Source of the DNA: Psychrobacter sp. ANT_WB68
GTDB lineage: Bacteria > Pseudomonadota > Gammaproteobacteria > Pseudomonadales > Moraxellaceae
Assembly (NCBI RefSeq): GCF_008369115.1
Contig: NZ_VOAZ01000003.1
Location: forward strand, 496,001 to 560,000
DNA: 64,000 nt
Direction: 5' to 3'
In this document: piece after piece, positions 18,722 to 29,320 of the stretch
Layout of the letters: each line of letters starts with the position of its first letter
How positions within the stretch are numbered: the first letter of the stretch is position 1
Notes under the pieces: model-generated
Seen by the model: the letters and a program-made list of their open reading frames with translations, nothing else
Databases searched by the model: none
What the model was told of the DNA's origin: nothing
Translations under genes and position numbers: made by a program

Positions 18722-19468
18722 ATGAATTATAGCTGGAACTGGGGTGTGCTCTTTGAGCAGACCGGTATCGGTAACGAGCTTTATATCCATTGGATGATTA
18801 CGGGTCTTGGCTGGCTGTTATTGATTGGCAGCATCGCGTGGGCTATCGCTATGGTCGTGGGTACCATTTTTGGTATTATGCGTACCTTGCCTAATAAGGC
18901 TGCTCGTAGCATTGGCACCGCCTATGTGACGTTCTTTCGCAATATTCCACTTCTCGTGCAATTATTCTTTTGGTTTTATATTGCCCCTGGTTGGCTGACG
19001 CCCGCGATACAGGATTGGTGGTATAAGGACTTATCTCCCAACACCTCAGCCATGCTGTCAGCAAGTATTGGTTTAGGGTTATTTACCGCGGCGCGTATCG
19101 TCGAACAAGTACGTACTGGTATCGAGTCACTTCCTGAAGGACAAATAAACGCCGCCTACGCGCTCGGCTTTAGTATCCCGCAAGCGTATAAAGAAGTGCT
19201 ATTGCCGCAAGCCTTTCGAGTTATTTTGCCACCGCTGAGCTCGGAGCTGACCAACTGCTTTAAAAACGCCTCAGTGGCGTCTTTAGTAGGGGTAATGGAG
19301 CTGATTAGTCAGACCAAAACCATCAGTGAATATACCCAAAACAGTCTCGAGATTTATACTTATGCGACCATTATTTATCTGGTCTTTAATCTGTCTCTGA
19401 TTGCTATCATGGGGTTAATTGAACGTAAACTGCGTGTACCTGGGCTAATTGCGGGAGGTCAGAAATGA
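18722..19468 (+). CDS. gltJ: Glutamate/aspartate ABC transporter permease
   Basis: 248-aa inner-membrane subunit with the long first periplasmic part typical of GltJ (NYSWNWGVLFEQ, then WMITGLGWLLLIGSIAWAIAMVVG). The EAA-loop equivalent is GQINAAYALGFSIPQAYKEVLLPQAF. GGAGAGACA precedes the ATG. Its last codons overlap gltK by 4 bp, implying translational coupling. Confidence 0.93.
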   Translation: MNYSWNWGVLFEQTGIGNELYIHWMITGLGWLLLIGSIAWAIAMVVGTIFGIMRTLPNKAARSIGTAYVTFFRNIPLLVQLFFWFYIAPGWLTPAIQDWWYKDLSPNTSAMLSASIGLGLFTAARIVEQVRTGIESLPEGQINAAYALGFSIPQAYKEVLLPQAFRVILPPLSSELTNCFKNASVASLVGVMELISQTKTISEYTQNSLEIYTYATIIYLVFNLSLIAIMGLIERKLRVPGLIAGGQK

Positions 19469-20136
19469 GCATGATGACCGAATTGGCAACCGCTTATCCT
19501 GGATTGATGGGTGGGATGCTGACCACTTTAAAAGTATTGTTTTTGGCTATTTTGGGCGGCATCAGTTTAGGGACGGTACTGGCCTTGATGCGCTTATCTG
19601 GTATCAAAGCACTTGAGATACCGGCAAAGCTATACGTCAATTATTTCCGTTCAGTACCGTTGCTATTGGTGCTGCTATGGTTTTATTTCGCCGTACCGAT
19701 GATTTATTTTTGGATAGCTGGTAAATATCTACAGCTAGATACCGCTTTTACCTCGTGTGTCGTCGCTTTTATGATGTTTGAAGCAGCATACTTTTCAGAG
19801 GTGGTACGGGCTGGTATTCAATCTATCGGCAGTGGGCAGGTTAATGCCGCCAAAGCGCTTGGGATGACTTACGGCCAAACAATGCGCTTGATTATCTTGC
19901 CGCAAGCCTTTCGCAAAATGCTACCGCTGATTTTGCAGCAATGTATTATTTTATTCCAAGATACGACGTTGGTTTTTGCTATTGGTTTGACGGATTTTTT
20001 CCGCGCCGCCTACGTCCGTGGTGAGCTGATGGGCTTATTAACGCCTTATATTTTGGGCGCTGGTGCTATTTACTTTATCATCAGCTTAAGTGCCTCTGTA
20101 GGCGTGCAGCAACTGCAAAAACGCTTAAGGTTTTAA
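19465..20136 (+). CDS. gltK: Glutamate/aspartate ABC transporter permease
   Basis: 223-aa partner of GltJ. It shows YFRSVPLLLVLLWFYFAVP and the EAA loop GQVNAAKALGMTYGQTMRLIILPQAF. The start overlaps the gltJ stop (ATGA). A gap of about 80 bp separates it from gltL. Confidence 0.93.
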   Translation: MSMMTELATAYPGLMGGMLTTLKVLFLAILGGISLGTVLALMRLSGIKALEIPAKLYVNYFRSVPLLLVLLWFYFAVPMIYFWIAGKYLQLDTAFTSCVVAFMMFEAAYFSEVVRAGIQSIGSGQVNAAKALGMTYGQTMRLIILPQAFRKMLPLILQQCIILFQDTTLVFAIGLTDFFRAAYVRGELMGLLTPYILGAGAIYFIISLSASVGVQQLQKRLRF

Positions 20137-20220
20137 TAGCTTTTATGAAATCGGTATCGAAAATTGCATAAGAAGAGCTTTATTTAATAATTGTGAAAGT
20201 AATGTAGTTAGGAGCCAGTG

Positions 20221-21039
20221 ATGAATGAGCCAGTAATGAATAATGCTGACACGTATATAAATAAATTTGGCGGACTGGTCACCGACAATGGTCATGCGAG
20301 CGATGAGATAGTCATCAAGATGAGCAGCGTCAGCAAATGGTATGGCGACTTTCAGGTGCTAAATGACTGTACCGCCCATGTGCACAAGGGTGATGTGGTG
20401 GTGGTCTGTGGTCCATCGGGTAGTGGTAAGTCAACCTTGATAAAAACGGTCAATGGACTTGAGCCTTTTCAAAAAGGTGATATTATGGTCAACGGTATCT
20501 CTGTGGGGGCGCCAAAGACCAATTTACCCAAACTGCGCAGTAGTGTCGGTATGGTATTCCAGCATTTTGAATTGTTTCCACATCTGACTATTATAGATAA
20601 TCTGACAGTGGCGCAAATTAAGGTGTTGGGTCGTAAAGAAAGCGAGGCCAAACAAAAAGCCATGGCGTATCTCGACCGCGTCGGGCTGACGGTACAAGCG
20701 GCAAAATATCCAGCTGAGCTATCCGGCGGGCAGCAGCAGCGCGTTGCGATTGCCCGTGCACTAGCGATGGATCCGGTGGCGATGCTGTTTGATGAGCCAA
20801 CCTCGGCACTTGACCCGGAGATGATTCAAGAAGTGCTTGACGTGATGGTTGAGCTAACTCGTGATGGTATGACCATGATGTGCGTAACCCATGAGATGGG
20901 TTTTGCCAGTCAGGTCGCGAATCGGATTATCTTTATGGATGAAGGTCATATAGTCGAAAACTGTAGCAAAGATGAGTTTTTTGAAGGCGCGAAAAGTGAT
21001 CGCGCGCAGATGTTCTTATCAAAGATTCTCAATCATTAA
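20221..21039 (+). CDS. gltL: Glutamate/aspartate ABC transporter ATPase
   Basis: About 272 aa with Walker A GPSGSGKST, Q-loop VFQHFELFPHLT, signature [19 protein letters not shown], Walker [15 protein letters not shown] and VTHEMGF. An unconserved N-terminal extension of about 25 residues precedes the first ATPase strand. GGAG at 20211-20214 fits the ATG at 20221; a GTG at 20218 is also in frame. Completes the importer. Confidence 0.93.
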   Translation: MNEPVMNNADTYINKFGGLVTDNGHASDEIVIKMSSVSKWYGDFQVLNDCTAHVHKGDVVVVCGPSGSGKSTLIKTVNGLEPFQKGDIMVNGISVGAPKTNLPKLRSSVGMVFQHFELFPHLTIIDNLTVAQIKVLGRKESEAKQKAMAYLDRVGLTVQAAKYPAELSGGQQQRVAIARALAMDPVAMLFDEPTSALDPEMIQEVLDVMVELTRDGMTMMCVTHEMGFASQVANRIIFMDEGHIVENCSKDEFFEGAKSDRAQMFLSKILNH

Positions 21040-21068
21040 AATCCAATACTGTTTTTCAATTATTTGTT

Positions 21069-21097
21069 AAAGCGTCTATTAATAGACGCTTTTTTTA
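21069..21097 (+). terminator. Intrinsic terminator after gltL
   Basis: Perfect 12-bp dyad AAAGCGTCTATT / AATAGACGCTTT with effectively a tight loop, followed by T residues to 21096. Confidence 0.9.
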
Positions 21098-21192
21098 TTG
21101 TAAGCCACTACGTGAGTGAATACCTGTTTACTGATACAATGGCAGTCACTATCATAAAAATAAAATAATCTCTCATCTATCATGGAGTCAGT

Positions 21193-22425
21193 ATGAGCCC
21201 AAAAACTATGCTTTCATCGACAACAGCAGAATCTAAAGGTATCGTTATCATCGGTGCAGGTTTAGCAGGCTGGCACGTCATTGATGCGATTCGTGCAAAG
21301 GATAAAGACATTCCGATTACCTTGATCACTTCTGATAATGGCGATCGTTATCATAAACCCATGCTAACGATGGCGATTAGCCAACAGAAAAATGCAGCGG
21401 ATTTGGTACGGGCGACTGGTAGCGATGCTGCAAAGGCTGCAAATATTAACTTGCTTGCCGATACGCAAGTGACCGATATTGACCCTACTAGCCAAACCGT
21501 ACAGCTTATCTCGGCGCTGCGCTCAGATCCGGTTTATACCAATTACGCTACTATCGGCTATGACAAGCTGGTACTGGCGATGGGCGCCCATCCTATCTTT
21601 CCAAAAAGTTTGCCACAAGACTTGGTCTGGCATGTCAATCATATTGAGCGTTTTGGACAATTACAAGAGAAGCTGGCAACCGGCAGTCAGCACATTGCCA
21701 TCGTTGGTGCCGGAATGGTTGGGACAGAAATCGCCGAAGACTTATTAAAAGCTGGTCATCAAGTGACACTAATTGATTTGAATGACGCGCCGTTATCACA
21801 GATGCTACCGCCACAAGCTACTGCTCGTATTGCCAAAGCAGTGCAGTCGCAGGGCATTAACTTTTTAGGCGGTTATCAAGTATCTGATGTCACCCGTAAT
21901 AGTGAGGGTAAGCTGCAAGTTAGTTATGAAGCAGTCGCCTCAGCCACCGACAGTGATACTGCTCAGCAACCCGAAACATTAATTGTTGACCATGTGATTG
22001 CTAGTGCTGGTTTGACCGTTGATGATAAATTACCAACCGCAGCTGGGGTTGAGTTCAATCGCCGCACCGGTATCGTGGTGGATGCGCCAACGCTGCGTAC
22101 CAATACCGACAATATCTATGCGATTGGCGACTGTATGTCTATCAATGGCGTTGCTTGCCGTTATGTCGCGCCATTACGTGCGCAAGCCGCCACCATTGCT
22201 GATGACATCTTGGGTTTAGAGCACGGCGGTTATGATCATAAGCCACCGATGATTCGCTTAAAAAACAAAGCGATATCGGTAATGGCGACGGGCGTGCCAC
22301 AAGCGTCTGGTAATTGGCAGGTAAAGACTGAAACTGATGAGGAGCTCATCATGGATTTACTCGATGATAATAATGAAGTTAGCGCAACAGTCACTATTAA
22401 AGCGCCTGTCATCCCTAACGTTTAA
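21193..22425 (+). CDS. rubB: Rubredoxin-NAD(+) reductase-like FAD flavoprotein
   Basis: A 410-aa pyridine-nucleotide-disulfide-reductase-fold protein. An FAD-binding GAGLAGWHVIDAIR lies near residues 20-33, an NAD-binding GAGMVGTEIAEDL near 175, and the second FAD contact NIYAIGDCMSINGV near 310. GAGLAGW...RYHKPMLTMAISQ is characteristic of rubredoxin reductases of Acinetobacter and Pseudomonas, which feed electrons via rubredoxin to alkane hydroxylases or to oxidative-stress enzymes. No rubredoxin or alkB gene lies nearby, so the partner is unknown. Preceded by ATGGAG and followed by a terminator. Confidence 0.75.
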   Translation: MSPKTMLSSTTAESKGIVIIGAGLAGWHVIDAIRAKDKDIPITLITSDNGDRYHKPMLTMAISQQKNAADLVRATGSDAAKAANINLLADTQVTDIDPTSQTVQLISALRSDPVYTNYATIGYDKLVLAMGAHPIFPKSLPQDLVWHVNHIERFGQLQEKLATGSQHIAIVGAGMVGTEIAEDLLKAGHQVTLIDLNDAPLSQMLPPQATARIAKAVQSQGINFLGGYQVSDVTRNSEGKLQVSYEAVASATDSDTAQQPETLIVDHVIASAGLTVDDKLPTAAGVEFNRRTGIVVDAPTLRTNTDNIYAIGDCMSINGVACRYVAPLRAQAATIADDILGLEHGGYDHKPPMIRLKNKAISVMATGVPQASGNWQVKTETDEELIMDLLDDNNEVSATVTIKAPVIPNV

Positions 22426-22448
22426 TGATTAAAAAAACTCTAAGCCAT

Positions 22449-22488
22449 AGCCAGTGCTGCCATTCTAATACAGTGCTGGCTTTTTTTT
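22449..22488 (+). terminator. Terminator after the flavoprotein gene
   Basis: AGCCAG (22449-22454) pairs with CTGGCT (22476-22481), with partial internal pairing between, followed by eight T residues. Confidence 0.7.
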
Positions 22489-22552
22489 ATTGATATCTAC
22501 CGCATCTCTTTTATCGATTTTAGACTTAAGAACGCTTCAGTCTGATATTATC

Positions 22553-22567
22553 GATACATATCGTATT
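22553..22567. promoter_or_regulatory. Candidate operator, copy 1, upstream of the first acyl-CoA ligase
   Basis: GATACATATCGTATT contains an ATAC/GTAT dyad. A 14-of-15 copy lies at 24674-24688 in front of the second ligase. It is the best candidate for a shared regulator site; the regulator is not in the window. The function is inferred from the dyad and its duplication only. Confidence 0.45.
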
Positions 22568-22737
22568 GTTATTGATATTCTTTAATTTAAAGCACCGTAT
22601 CATTGGTTAAAACTTAGTTTAGTTTAATCAGAATCTGCGGTGATAAATCTATAGCGATAAAGAGTATTCATTAAAAAGTATTCAAGGAAAAATATCGCAT
22701 TTAATTTGGTAGCCTATTTTTATAGCACTGCTAAAAA

Positions 22738-22765
22738 CCCTAAACCCTAAACCCTAAACCGTAAA
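22738..22765 (+). repeat. Telomere-like heptamer repeat (CCCTAAA)3 plus CCGTAAA
   Basis: Three exact CCCTAAA units followed by a variant unit lie immediately before the ribosome site of the first ligase gene. The array lies within the probable 5' untranslated region. The second ligase leader has no such array, so this expansion arose after the duplication or was lost from the other copy. Confidence 0.85.
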
Positions 22766-22780
22766 ACGAAAGGACTCGTT

Positions 22781-24538
22781 ATGACTCAGCTTACTGATTT
22801 TGACAGTATTCTTAATAATGTTCCAAAAGTTGATGTAGGTGCGCGCTCGGCAAATGCGCCACTCAGCCAAAGCCATGATAAAGGACTTGATGTGCAGTTG
22901 ATTGAGGCGACCATTGGGGATTTTTTTGATGCGATTGTTGATAAATATCCTGAGCGTGAAGCCTTGGTTTCCCGCCATCAAAATATCCGCTGGACTTATC
23001 GTGACTTACAGGGAAAAGTTAATCAGTTGGCCAGTAGCATTATTGAGATGGGACTTGAGATAGGCGATCGTATCGCTATTTGGTCGCATAACAATGCTGA
23101 ATGGCTGCTGATGCAATTAGCGACAGCGAAAATCGGTGTAATCCTAGTTAATATCAATCCTGCTTATCGTACCTTTGAGCTGCAATATGCACTGAATAAA
23201 CTGGGCTGTTCGGCATTGGTATTGATGCGTCATTTTAAAAGCAGCGACTATACACAGATGATTCGTGAGCTGTGTCCTGAGATTTATCATAAGAATTATC
23301 AGCAACTTGATTTGGTCGAGATTCCGACGATTGAGCGCATCATTTGGATTGATGAGCCAGACAGTGATGAAAATTTTAATTTTATGCAAAAATTTTCGGA
23401 TTGGATGGCGGAAGGTGATGCCAATGATCCACGCGTCGCAGAGCGCCAAGCCCAGCTTAAGAATACTGATGCTATTAGTGTGCAGTTTACCAGTGGCACA
23501 ACAGGGACACCGAAAGGCGCCACCTTAAGCCATCGTAATATCTTGAATAATGGCTATTTTCTTGGCGAAGGCATGAAGTTAACCTGTGATGATAGGCTGT
23601 GTATTCCATTACCGCTGTATCACTGCTTTGGCATGGTGGGTGGTAATCTCGCCATTTTAACTCATGGTGGCTGTGCGGTTTATCCTAATGATGGTTTTGA
23701 TCCGCTAACGGTATTGCAGACGGTCGAAGAGGAGAAATGTACCGCTTTGCTTGGCGTACCGACGATGTTTATCGCGGAGCTCGATCATCCAGACTTCGAT
23801 AGCTTTGATTTGTCCAGCTTGCGCACCGGTATCATGGGCGGCTCTAGCTGTCCGATTGAGGTCATGCGCCGTGTGATGGATAAGATGCACATGAAGGAAG
23901 TTACCATTGCTTATGGCATGACTGAGACCAGTCCAGCTTCTTGTCAGACCAGCTCGCAAACGCCACTTGAAAAGAGAGTCTCTACCGTAGGAATGGTACT
24001 GCCAGGTCTTGAGGTCAAAATCGTTGACACTGAAACGGGTCAAGTCGTGCCGATTGGAGAGATAGGCGAATTACATACGTATGGCTATGCGGTGATGAAA
24101 GGCTATTGGGGCAGCCGCTTTAAAACCCGTGCGGCAATCACTGATGGCTGGATGCATACCGGTGATTTGGCAACGATGGATGAAGATGGCTATATTACTG
24201 TGGTTGGGCGTAGTAAAGATATGATCATTCGTGGCGGCGAAAATATCTATCCAGTAGAAGTCGAAAACTATCTCTATCGCCATCCAAAAATTCGCGATGT
24301 ACAAATAGTTGGCGTTCCTGATCAAAAGTATGGCGAAGTATTGGCGGCGTGGATTATTGCAAAAGAGATAGATAGCTTAAGTGAAGAAGAGATAAGACAG
24401 TTTTGTCGTGAACATATTGCTCATTATAAAGTGCCGACCTATTTCCGCTTCGTGACTGAATATCCAATGACCGTCACCGGAAAAATTCAGAAATATAAAA
24501 TAGTTGAGCAAATGGTGGAGGAATTGGGTCTAGGATAA
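22781..24538 (+). CDS. AMP-binding acyl-CoA ligase, copy 1
   Basis: 585-aa adenylate-forming enzyme. It holds the P-loop-like [18 protein letters not shown]5 YGMTETSP, the hinge region [17 protein letters not shown] followed by [19 protein letters not shown], and the A10 lysine in TGKIQKYKI. The family activates fatty or short branched acids to CoA esters. Placed before a leucine/isovalerate cluster, it may activate isovalerate or a related acid; this is inference. It is a close paralogue of the next gene. AAAGGA lies six to eight bases before the ATG. Confidence 0.9.
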   Translation: MTQLTDFDSILNNVPKVDVGARSANAPLSQSHDKGLDVQLIEATIGDFFDAIVDKYPEREALVSRHQNIRWTYRDLQGKVNQLASSIIEMGLEIGDRIAIWSHNNAEWLLMQLATAKIGVILVNINPAYRTFELQYALNKLGCSALVLMRHFKSSDYTQMIRELCPEIYHKNYQQLDLVEIPTIERIIWIDEPDSDENFNFMQKFSDWMAEGDANDPRVAERQAQLKNTDAISVQFTSGTTGTPKGATLSHRNILNNGYFLGEGMKLTCDDRLCIPLPLYHCFGMVGGNLAILTHGGCAVYPNDGFDPLTVLQTVEEEKCTALLGVPTMFIAELDHPDFDSFDLSSLRTGIMGGSSCPIEVMRRVMDKMHMKEVTIAYGMTETSPASCQTSSQTPLEKRVSTVGMVLPGLEVKIVDTETGQVVPIGEIGELHTYGYAVMKGYWGSRFKTRAAITDGWMHTGDLATMDEDGYITVVGRSKDMIIRGGENIYPVEVENYLYRHPKIRDVQIVGVPDQKYGEVLAAWIIAKEIDSLSEEEIRQFCREHIAHYKVPTYFRFVTEYPMTVTGKIQKYKIVEQMVEELGLG

Positions 24539-24557
24539 CTTGAAACTATTAATCACT

Positions 24558-24602
24558 GGAAAAGCCAGCTTTTTACTATTATGGTATAAGGCTGGCTTTT
24601 CC
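24558..24602 (+). terminator. Hairpin between the two ligase genes
   Basis: GGAAAAGCCAGC and GCTGGCTTTTCC pair perfectly over 12 bp around a loop of about 21 nt. TTTT lies within the stem end, without a longer T run. It probably separates the two ligase transcripts. Confidence 0.65.
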
Positions 24603-24673
24603 GATTTAAGTCATATAAAAGACTCGTCATCTAGCAATCAATGATAAATTGATTTTATATCTTCTTTTTAAAT

Positions 24674-24688
24674 GATACATATTGTATT
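24674..24688. promoter_or_regulatory. Candidate operator, copy 2, upstream of the second acyl-CoA ligase
   Basis: GATACATATTGTATT differs from the site at 22553-22567 at one base. Together with a shared leader next to the start codon it shows that the promoter region was duplicated with the gene. Confidence 0.45.
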
Positions 24689-24816
24689 ACTATTATTGAC
24701 AGCTTTCGATTTAAGGCGGTATAGTAGTTAACGCCAGTCAAGACCTGTTCAAGGAAGAATGAAGAGGTCATAGGCGACCAATAAGCACCATAAAAAGTAA
24801 AACGAAAGGACTCGTT

Positions 24817-26571
24817 ATGACGCAAAATATTGATTTCAATACTATCTTAGCTAATATTCCTAGCATCAATATGGGTGCACGCTCGGCAAATGCGCCACTC
24901 ACCCAAAGCTATGATAAAGGTCCTGATGTGCCGCTGATAGAAGCGACCATTGGTGACTTTTTTGATGCTATCGTCTCTAAATATCCTGAACGCGAAGCAC
25001 TGGTTGTACGTCACCAAAATATCCGCTGGACTTATCGTGAGCTACAGCAGCAAGTCAATCAGCTGGCAAGCAGTATGATTGAGATGGGACTTGAGATTGG
25101 CGATCGTATCGGTATCTGGTCGCACAACAATGCTGAATGGCTGCTGATGCAATTAGCCACCGCGAAAGCCGGCGTTATCCTAGTCAATATCAATCCTGCC
25201 TATCGTACCTTTGAGCTACAATATGCGTTGAATAAATTGGGCTGTTCAGCATTGGTATTGATGCGCCATTTCAAAAGCAGCGACTATGCGAGTCTGATTC
25301 GCGAGCTGTGCCCTGAGATTTATCATAAAGATTATACTCAGCTTGATTTGGTCGAGATTCCGACGATTGAGCGCATTATTTGGATTGATGAGCCAAACTC
25401 TGATGAAGAGTTTAATTATATGCAGAAGTTTTCGGCTTGGATGGCTGAAGGTGATGCCAACGATCCGCGTGTTGCAGAGCGCCAAGCCCAGCTCAGAAAC
25501 ACGGATGCTATCAATGTACAGTTCACTAGTGGCACAACCGGTACGCCAAAAGGTGCCACCTTAAGCCACCGCAATATCCTGAATAACGGCTATTTTATTG
25601 GTGAGGCTATGAATCTCACTGAAGAAGATAGGCTGTGCATTCCGGTACCTTTGTATCATTGCTTCGGTATGGTACTTGGTAACTTGGCGATTCTTACACA
25701 TGGCGGTTGTATCGTCTATCCGAACGATGGTTTTGAGCCTTTGTCAGTATTAAAAGCAGTCGAAGAAGAAAAATGTACGGGGCTACATGGCGTTCCAACG
25801 ATGTTTATCGCTGAGCTTGACCATCCTGAATTTAAAAATTTCGATTTATCCACTTTGCGTACTGGCATTATGGCAGGCTCTAGCTGTCCGATTGAGGTCA
25901 TGCGTCGCGTCATCGATGAGATGCACATGAAGGAAGTGACCATTGCTTATGGCATGACCGAAACCAGTCCCGTATCTTGCCAGACCAATGAGCATACGCC
26001 ACTTGATAAGCAAGTCTCGACCGTAGGACTCGTGCAGCCAGCGCTTGAAGTCAAAGTCATCGATACCGAAACAGGTGAGATTGTACCGTTAGGTGAGACT
26101 GGTGAGTTACTGACTCGTGGTTACTCAGTAATGAAAGGCTATTGGGGTAGCCGCTTTAAAACGCGTGAGGCCATTCAAGATGGCTGGATGCATACTGGTG
26201 ATTTGGCGACCATGGACGAAGATGGCTATGTCAAAGTCGTTGGTCGTAGTAAAGATATGGTCATCCGCGGTGGTGAAAACATCTATCCAGTAGAAGTCGA
26301 GAATTATCTCTATCGCCATCCGAAAATTCGTGATGTACAAATCGTTGGCATCCCAGATAAGCGTTATGGCGAAGTATTGGCTGCTTGGATTATTCCTAAA
26401 GAAGAGGGCTGCTTAACGGAAGAAGAAGTACGCCAATTCTGTAGTGAGCATATCGCCCATTATAAAGTGCCGACCTATTATCGCTTTGTGACTGAGTACC
26501 CGATGACCATCACTGGTAAAATTCAGAAATATAAAATTATTGAACAGATGAAAGAAGAATTGGGTCTATAA
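24817..26571 (+). CDS. AMP-binding acyl-CoA ligase, copy 2
   Basis: 584-aa paralogue of the gene just upstream; most residues are identical, including all adenylation motifs ([52 protein letters not shown]). Differences cluster in short patches, for example around the acyl-binding region (GHGG versus MVLGNLAIL and LLGV versus LHGV), so substrate range may differ slightly. The 25 bases around the start (24797-24821) are identical to those of copy 1. liuB follows after 126 bp with no clear terminator, so readthrough into the liu genes is possible. Confidence 0.9.
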   Translation: MTQNIDFNTILANIPSINMGARSANAPLTQSYDKGPDVPLIEATIGDFFDAIVSKYPEREALVVRHQNIRWTYRELQQQVNQLASSMIEMGLEIGDRIGIWSHNNAEWLLMQLATAKAGVILVNINPAYRTFELQYALNKLGCSALVLMRHFKSSDYASLIRELCPEIYHKDYTQLDLVEIPTIERIIWIDEPNSDEEFNYMQKFSAWMAEGDANDPRVAERQAQLRNTDAINVQFTSGTTGTPKGATLSHRNILNNGYFIGEAMNLTEEDRLCIPVPLYHCFGMVLGNLAILTHGGCIVYPNDGFEPLSVLKAVEEEKCTGLHGVPTMFIAELDHPEFKNFDLSTLRTGIMAGSSCPIEVMRRVIDEMHMKEVTIAYGMTETSPVSCQTNEHTPLDKQVSTVGLVQPALEVKVIDTETGEIVPLGETGELLTRGYSVMKGYWGSRFKTREAIQDGWMHTGDLATMDEDGYVKVVGRSKDMVIRGGENIYPVEVENYLYRHPKIRDVQIVGIPDKRYGEVLAAWIIPKEEGCLTEEEVRQFCSEHIAHYKVPTYYRFVTEYPMTITGKIQKYKIIEQMKEELGL

Positions 26572-26697
26572 AAACTTGAGCTGTTTTATTTCTTATTTTA
26601 CTAATGACTTATATTAGTAAAGACTAAAATAACCAGCAGCTAGAATAACTCTTATAAAAAAACTACTCGCATTGACGCATTAAAGAAAAGGGATATC

Positions 26698-28308
26698 ATG
26701 AGCGCTATCATAACCAGTAAACTGAGTCCAAACGCGGCTGAATTTCAGCAAAACAGTGCCGCTATGCAAGCGGTGGTCGACGACTTATATGTGCACTTGC
26801 GTAAAGTCGTCCAAGGCGGTTCAGAGCGTGCGCGAGCTAAGCATTTAGCGCGTGGCAAACTCTTGCCTCGTGAGCGTGTCGAGCGTTTGCTTGATGTTGG
26901 GACACCATTCTTAGAAGTGGCGCCGATGGCGGCGCATGATATGTATGGCGAAGATATTCCAGCGGCCGGCGTGATTGCTGGTATTGGTCGCATTAACGGC
27001 ACTGAGTGTATGATTGTCTGTAATGATGCCACCGTAAAAGGCGGTACTTATTATCCAATGACGGTCAAGAAACATCTACGTGCACAAGAAATTGCGCAAG
27101 AAAATAACCTGCCTTGTGTGTATTTGGTGGACTCGGGTGGCGCTAACTTACCTAACCAAGACGACGTATTTCCTGATAAAGAGCACTTTGGGCGCATCTT
27201 TTTTAATCAGGCCAATATGAGTGCGGCGGGTATTCCACAGATTGCCGTGGTCATGGGCAGCTGTACGGCTGGCGGTGCTTATGTACCGGCGATGAGTGAC
27301 GAATCTATCATCGTTAAAGACCAAGGAACCATCTTTTTAGGTGGTCCGCCATTGGTAAAAGCGGCGACCGGCGAAGAAGTTACGGCCGAGGACTTGGGCG
27401 GCGGCGATGTGCATACGCGTCTGTCAGGCGTGGTTGATCACTTGGCGCAAAACGATACCCATGCGTTATCGATTGCCCGTAATATCGTCAGTCATCTAAA
27501 CCGTCCTGCGAAGCAAGTGCCGAATCAAATTAAACCACGTCCACCACGCTATGATGCCAAAGAGCTATATGGCGTCATTCCAACAGATAAGCGCAAGCCC
27601 TTTGATATCAAAGAAATCATCGCCCGTATCGTCGATGACAGTGCTTTTGATGAATTTAAAGCACGTTTTGGCACGACGCTGGTGTGTGGTTTCGCGCATA
27701 TCGAAGGTATGCCAGTTGGTATTATCGCCAACAATGGCATCTTATTTAGTGAATCGGCGCAAAAAGGCACGCACTTTATTGAGCTATGCTGTAAGCGTAA
27801 AATCCCGTTGGTATTCTTGCAGAATATCACTGGCTTTATGGTTGGCCGTAAATACGAAAATGAAGGTATTGCTCGTCATGGTGCCAAGATGGTCATGGCG
27901 GTGGCTAATGCCAAAGTACCAAAATTTACCGTTATTGTCGGCGGCTCATTCGGTGCTGGCAACTACGGCATGTGTGGCCGTGCTTATAGCCCACGCTTCT
28001 TATGGATGTGGCCAAATGCGCGTATCTCTGTGATGGGCGGTGAGCAAGCAGCCTCTGTATTGGCAACGGTTAAGCGTGACAACTTCGACCGCAAAGGTGA
28101 GGAATGGAGTAGCGAGGACGAAGCGGCATTTAAAGCCCCGATTCTCGATATGTATGAAAAGCAAGGTCATCCATATTATGCCACTGCTAGACTGTGGGAT
28201 GACGGCGTAATTGATCCTGCTGATACCCGTAATGTATTAGCATTAGGGCTGAGCGCTGCCTATAACGCACCGATTGAAGAGACAACCTTTGGTGTCTTTA
28301 GAATGTAG
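26698..28308 (+). CDS. liuB: Methylcrotonyl-CoA carboxylase, carboxyltransferase (beta) subunit
   Basis: 536 aa with two crotonase-like halves. Signature stretches include [80 protein letters not shown] and [38 protein letters not shown]. It transfers CO2 from carboxybiotin on the LiuD subunit to 3-methylcrotonyl-CoA in leucine breakdown. AAAGGGAT just before the ATG gives the ribosome site. First gene of the liu block here. Confidence 0.95.
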   Translation: MSAIITSKLSPNAAEFQQNSAAMQAVVDDLYVHLRKVVQGGSERARAKHLARGKLLPRERVERLLDVGTPFLEVAPMAAHDMYGEDIPAAGVIAGIGRINGTECMIVCNDATVKGGTYYPMTVKKHLRAQEIAQENNLPCVYLVDSGGANLPNQDDVFPDKEHFGRIFFNQANMSAAGIPQIAVVMGSCTAGGAYVPAMSDESIIVKDQGTIFLGGPPLVKAATGEEVTAEDLGGGDVHTRLSGVVDHLAQNDTHALSIARNIVSHLNRPAKQVPNQIKPRPPRYDAKELYGVIPTDKRKPFDIKEIIARIVDDSAFDEFKARFGTTLVCGFAHIEGMPVGIIANNGILFSESAQKGTHFIELCCKRKIPLVFLQNITGFMVGRKYENEGIARHGAKMVMAVANAKVPKFTVIVGGSFGAGNYGMCGRAYSPRFLWMWPNARISVMGGEQAASVLATVKRDNFDRKGEEWSSEDEAAFKAPILDMYEKQGHPYYATARLWDDGVIDPADTRNVLALGLSAAYNAPIEETTFGVFRM

Positions 28309-28369
28309 CATTAAATGGTATATCGTCAGTCATTTAGCGCTCATAAATACATAAAAAATAGAGAAAGTT

Positions 28370-29176
28370 ATGCAACAAACTTTGAATAATTATAAAAGCC
28401 TACTGGTTAACATTGAGCAGCATATCGCGACGGTAACTTTAAACCGTCCTGAGATACGTAATGCCTTTAATGATGAAATGATTGCCGAGCTGACGGATGC
28501 ATTTGATAAGCTTGGCGCTGATGATGATGTACGTGTTATCGTCTTAGCGGCTGCGGGTAAGGCATTTTGTGCCGGTGCGGATCTTAATTGGATGCGTACG
28601 ATGGCAGATTATAGCTATGAAGAAAATTTAGCCGATGCTGATAAACTCGCGCAAATGCTCAAGACCATTTATGAGTGCCCTAAGCCAACGGTTGCCGCTA
28701 TCCAAGGTGACGTCTATGCAGGCGGCATGGGCTTGGTGGCCGTTTGTGATGTGGCCATTGCGGTTAAAATCGCCAACTTCTGCCTCAGTGAAGTGCGTTT
28801 GGGATTGGCGCCAGCGACCATCAGCCCTTATGTCATACGCGCATTAGGTGCTAGAGCCTCGCAGCGTTATTTCTTAAGCGCAGAAGTATTTGATGCCAAA
28901 AAGGCGCGGCAGTTAGGTTTTATTCATGAGCGCGTCAGTGAGGAATCACTTGATGAGGCAGTTGCTCTATTCTGCGCTACAGTGGTCAAAAACAGCCCAG
29001 ATGCGGTTAAGACCTGCAAACGTTTATTACATGAAGTCGCGGGCGCACCGATTACCGATGAGCTAATTGCTGACACCGTCAAAGGTATTGCTGATATTCG
29101 TTCATCACAGCAAGGCAAAGAAGGTGTGCAAGCATTTTTACAGAAGCGCAAGCCTGATTGGCTGACAGCAGATTAA
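28370..29176 (+). CDS. liuC: Methylglutaconyl-CoA hydratase (enoyl-CoA hydratase family)
   Basis: 268-aa crotonase-fold enzyme. The oxyanion-hole blocks are GKAFCAGADLNWMR and GDVYAGGMGLVAVCDVAIA. LNRPEIRNAFNDEMI at the N-terminus is typical. Its place between the two carboxylase subunits supports hydration of 3-methylglutaconyl-CoA to HMG-CoA. It lies 61 bp after liuB. Confidence 0.9.
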   Translation: MQQTLNNYKSLLVNIEQHIATVTLNRPEIRNAFNDEMIAELTDAFDKLGADDDVRVIVLAAAGKAFCAGADLNWMRTMADYSYEENLADADKLAQMLKTIYECPKPTVAAIQGDVYAGGMGLVAVCDVAIAVKIANFCLSEVRLGLAPATISPYVIRALGARASQRYFLSAEVFDAKKARQLGFIHERVSEESLDEAVALFCATVVKNSPDAVKTCKRLLHEVAGAPITDELIADTVKGIADIRSSQQGKEGVQAFLQKRKPDWLTAD

Positions 29177-29320
29177 TAGTAAAAGAGGCTTTCGGCAAAT
29201 TGATGATAAATTAACAATAAATACTATTTAATTTAAACCAGTCGTATGTGAACATCAGCATATATTTTTATTATTTATCAATGTAAAAAACGATAAAAAT
29301 GACAAGACACAGGGATAGTT

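Noticed and set aside
22738..22765. CRISPR-like array
   Set aside because: The units are contiguous 7-mers without spacers.
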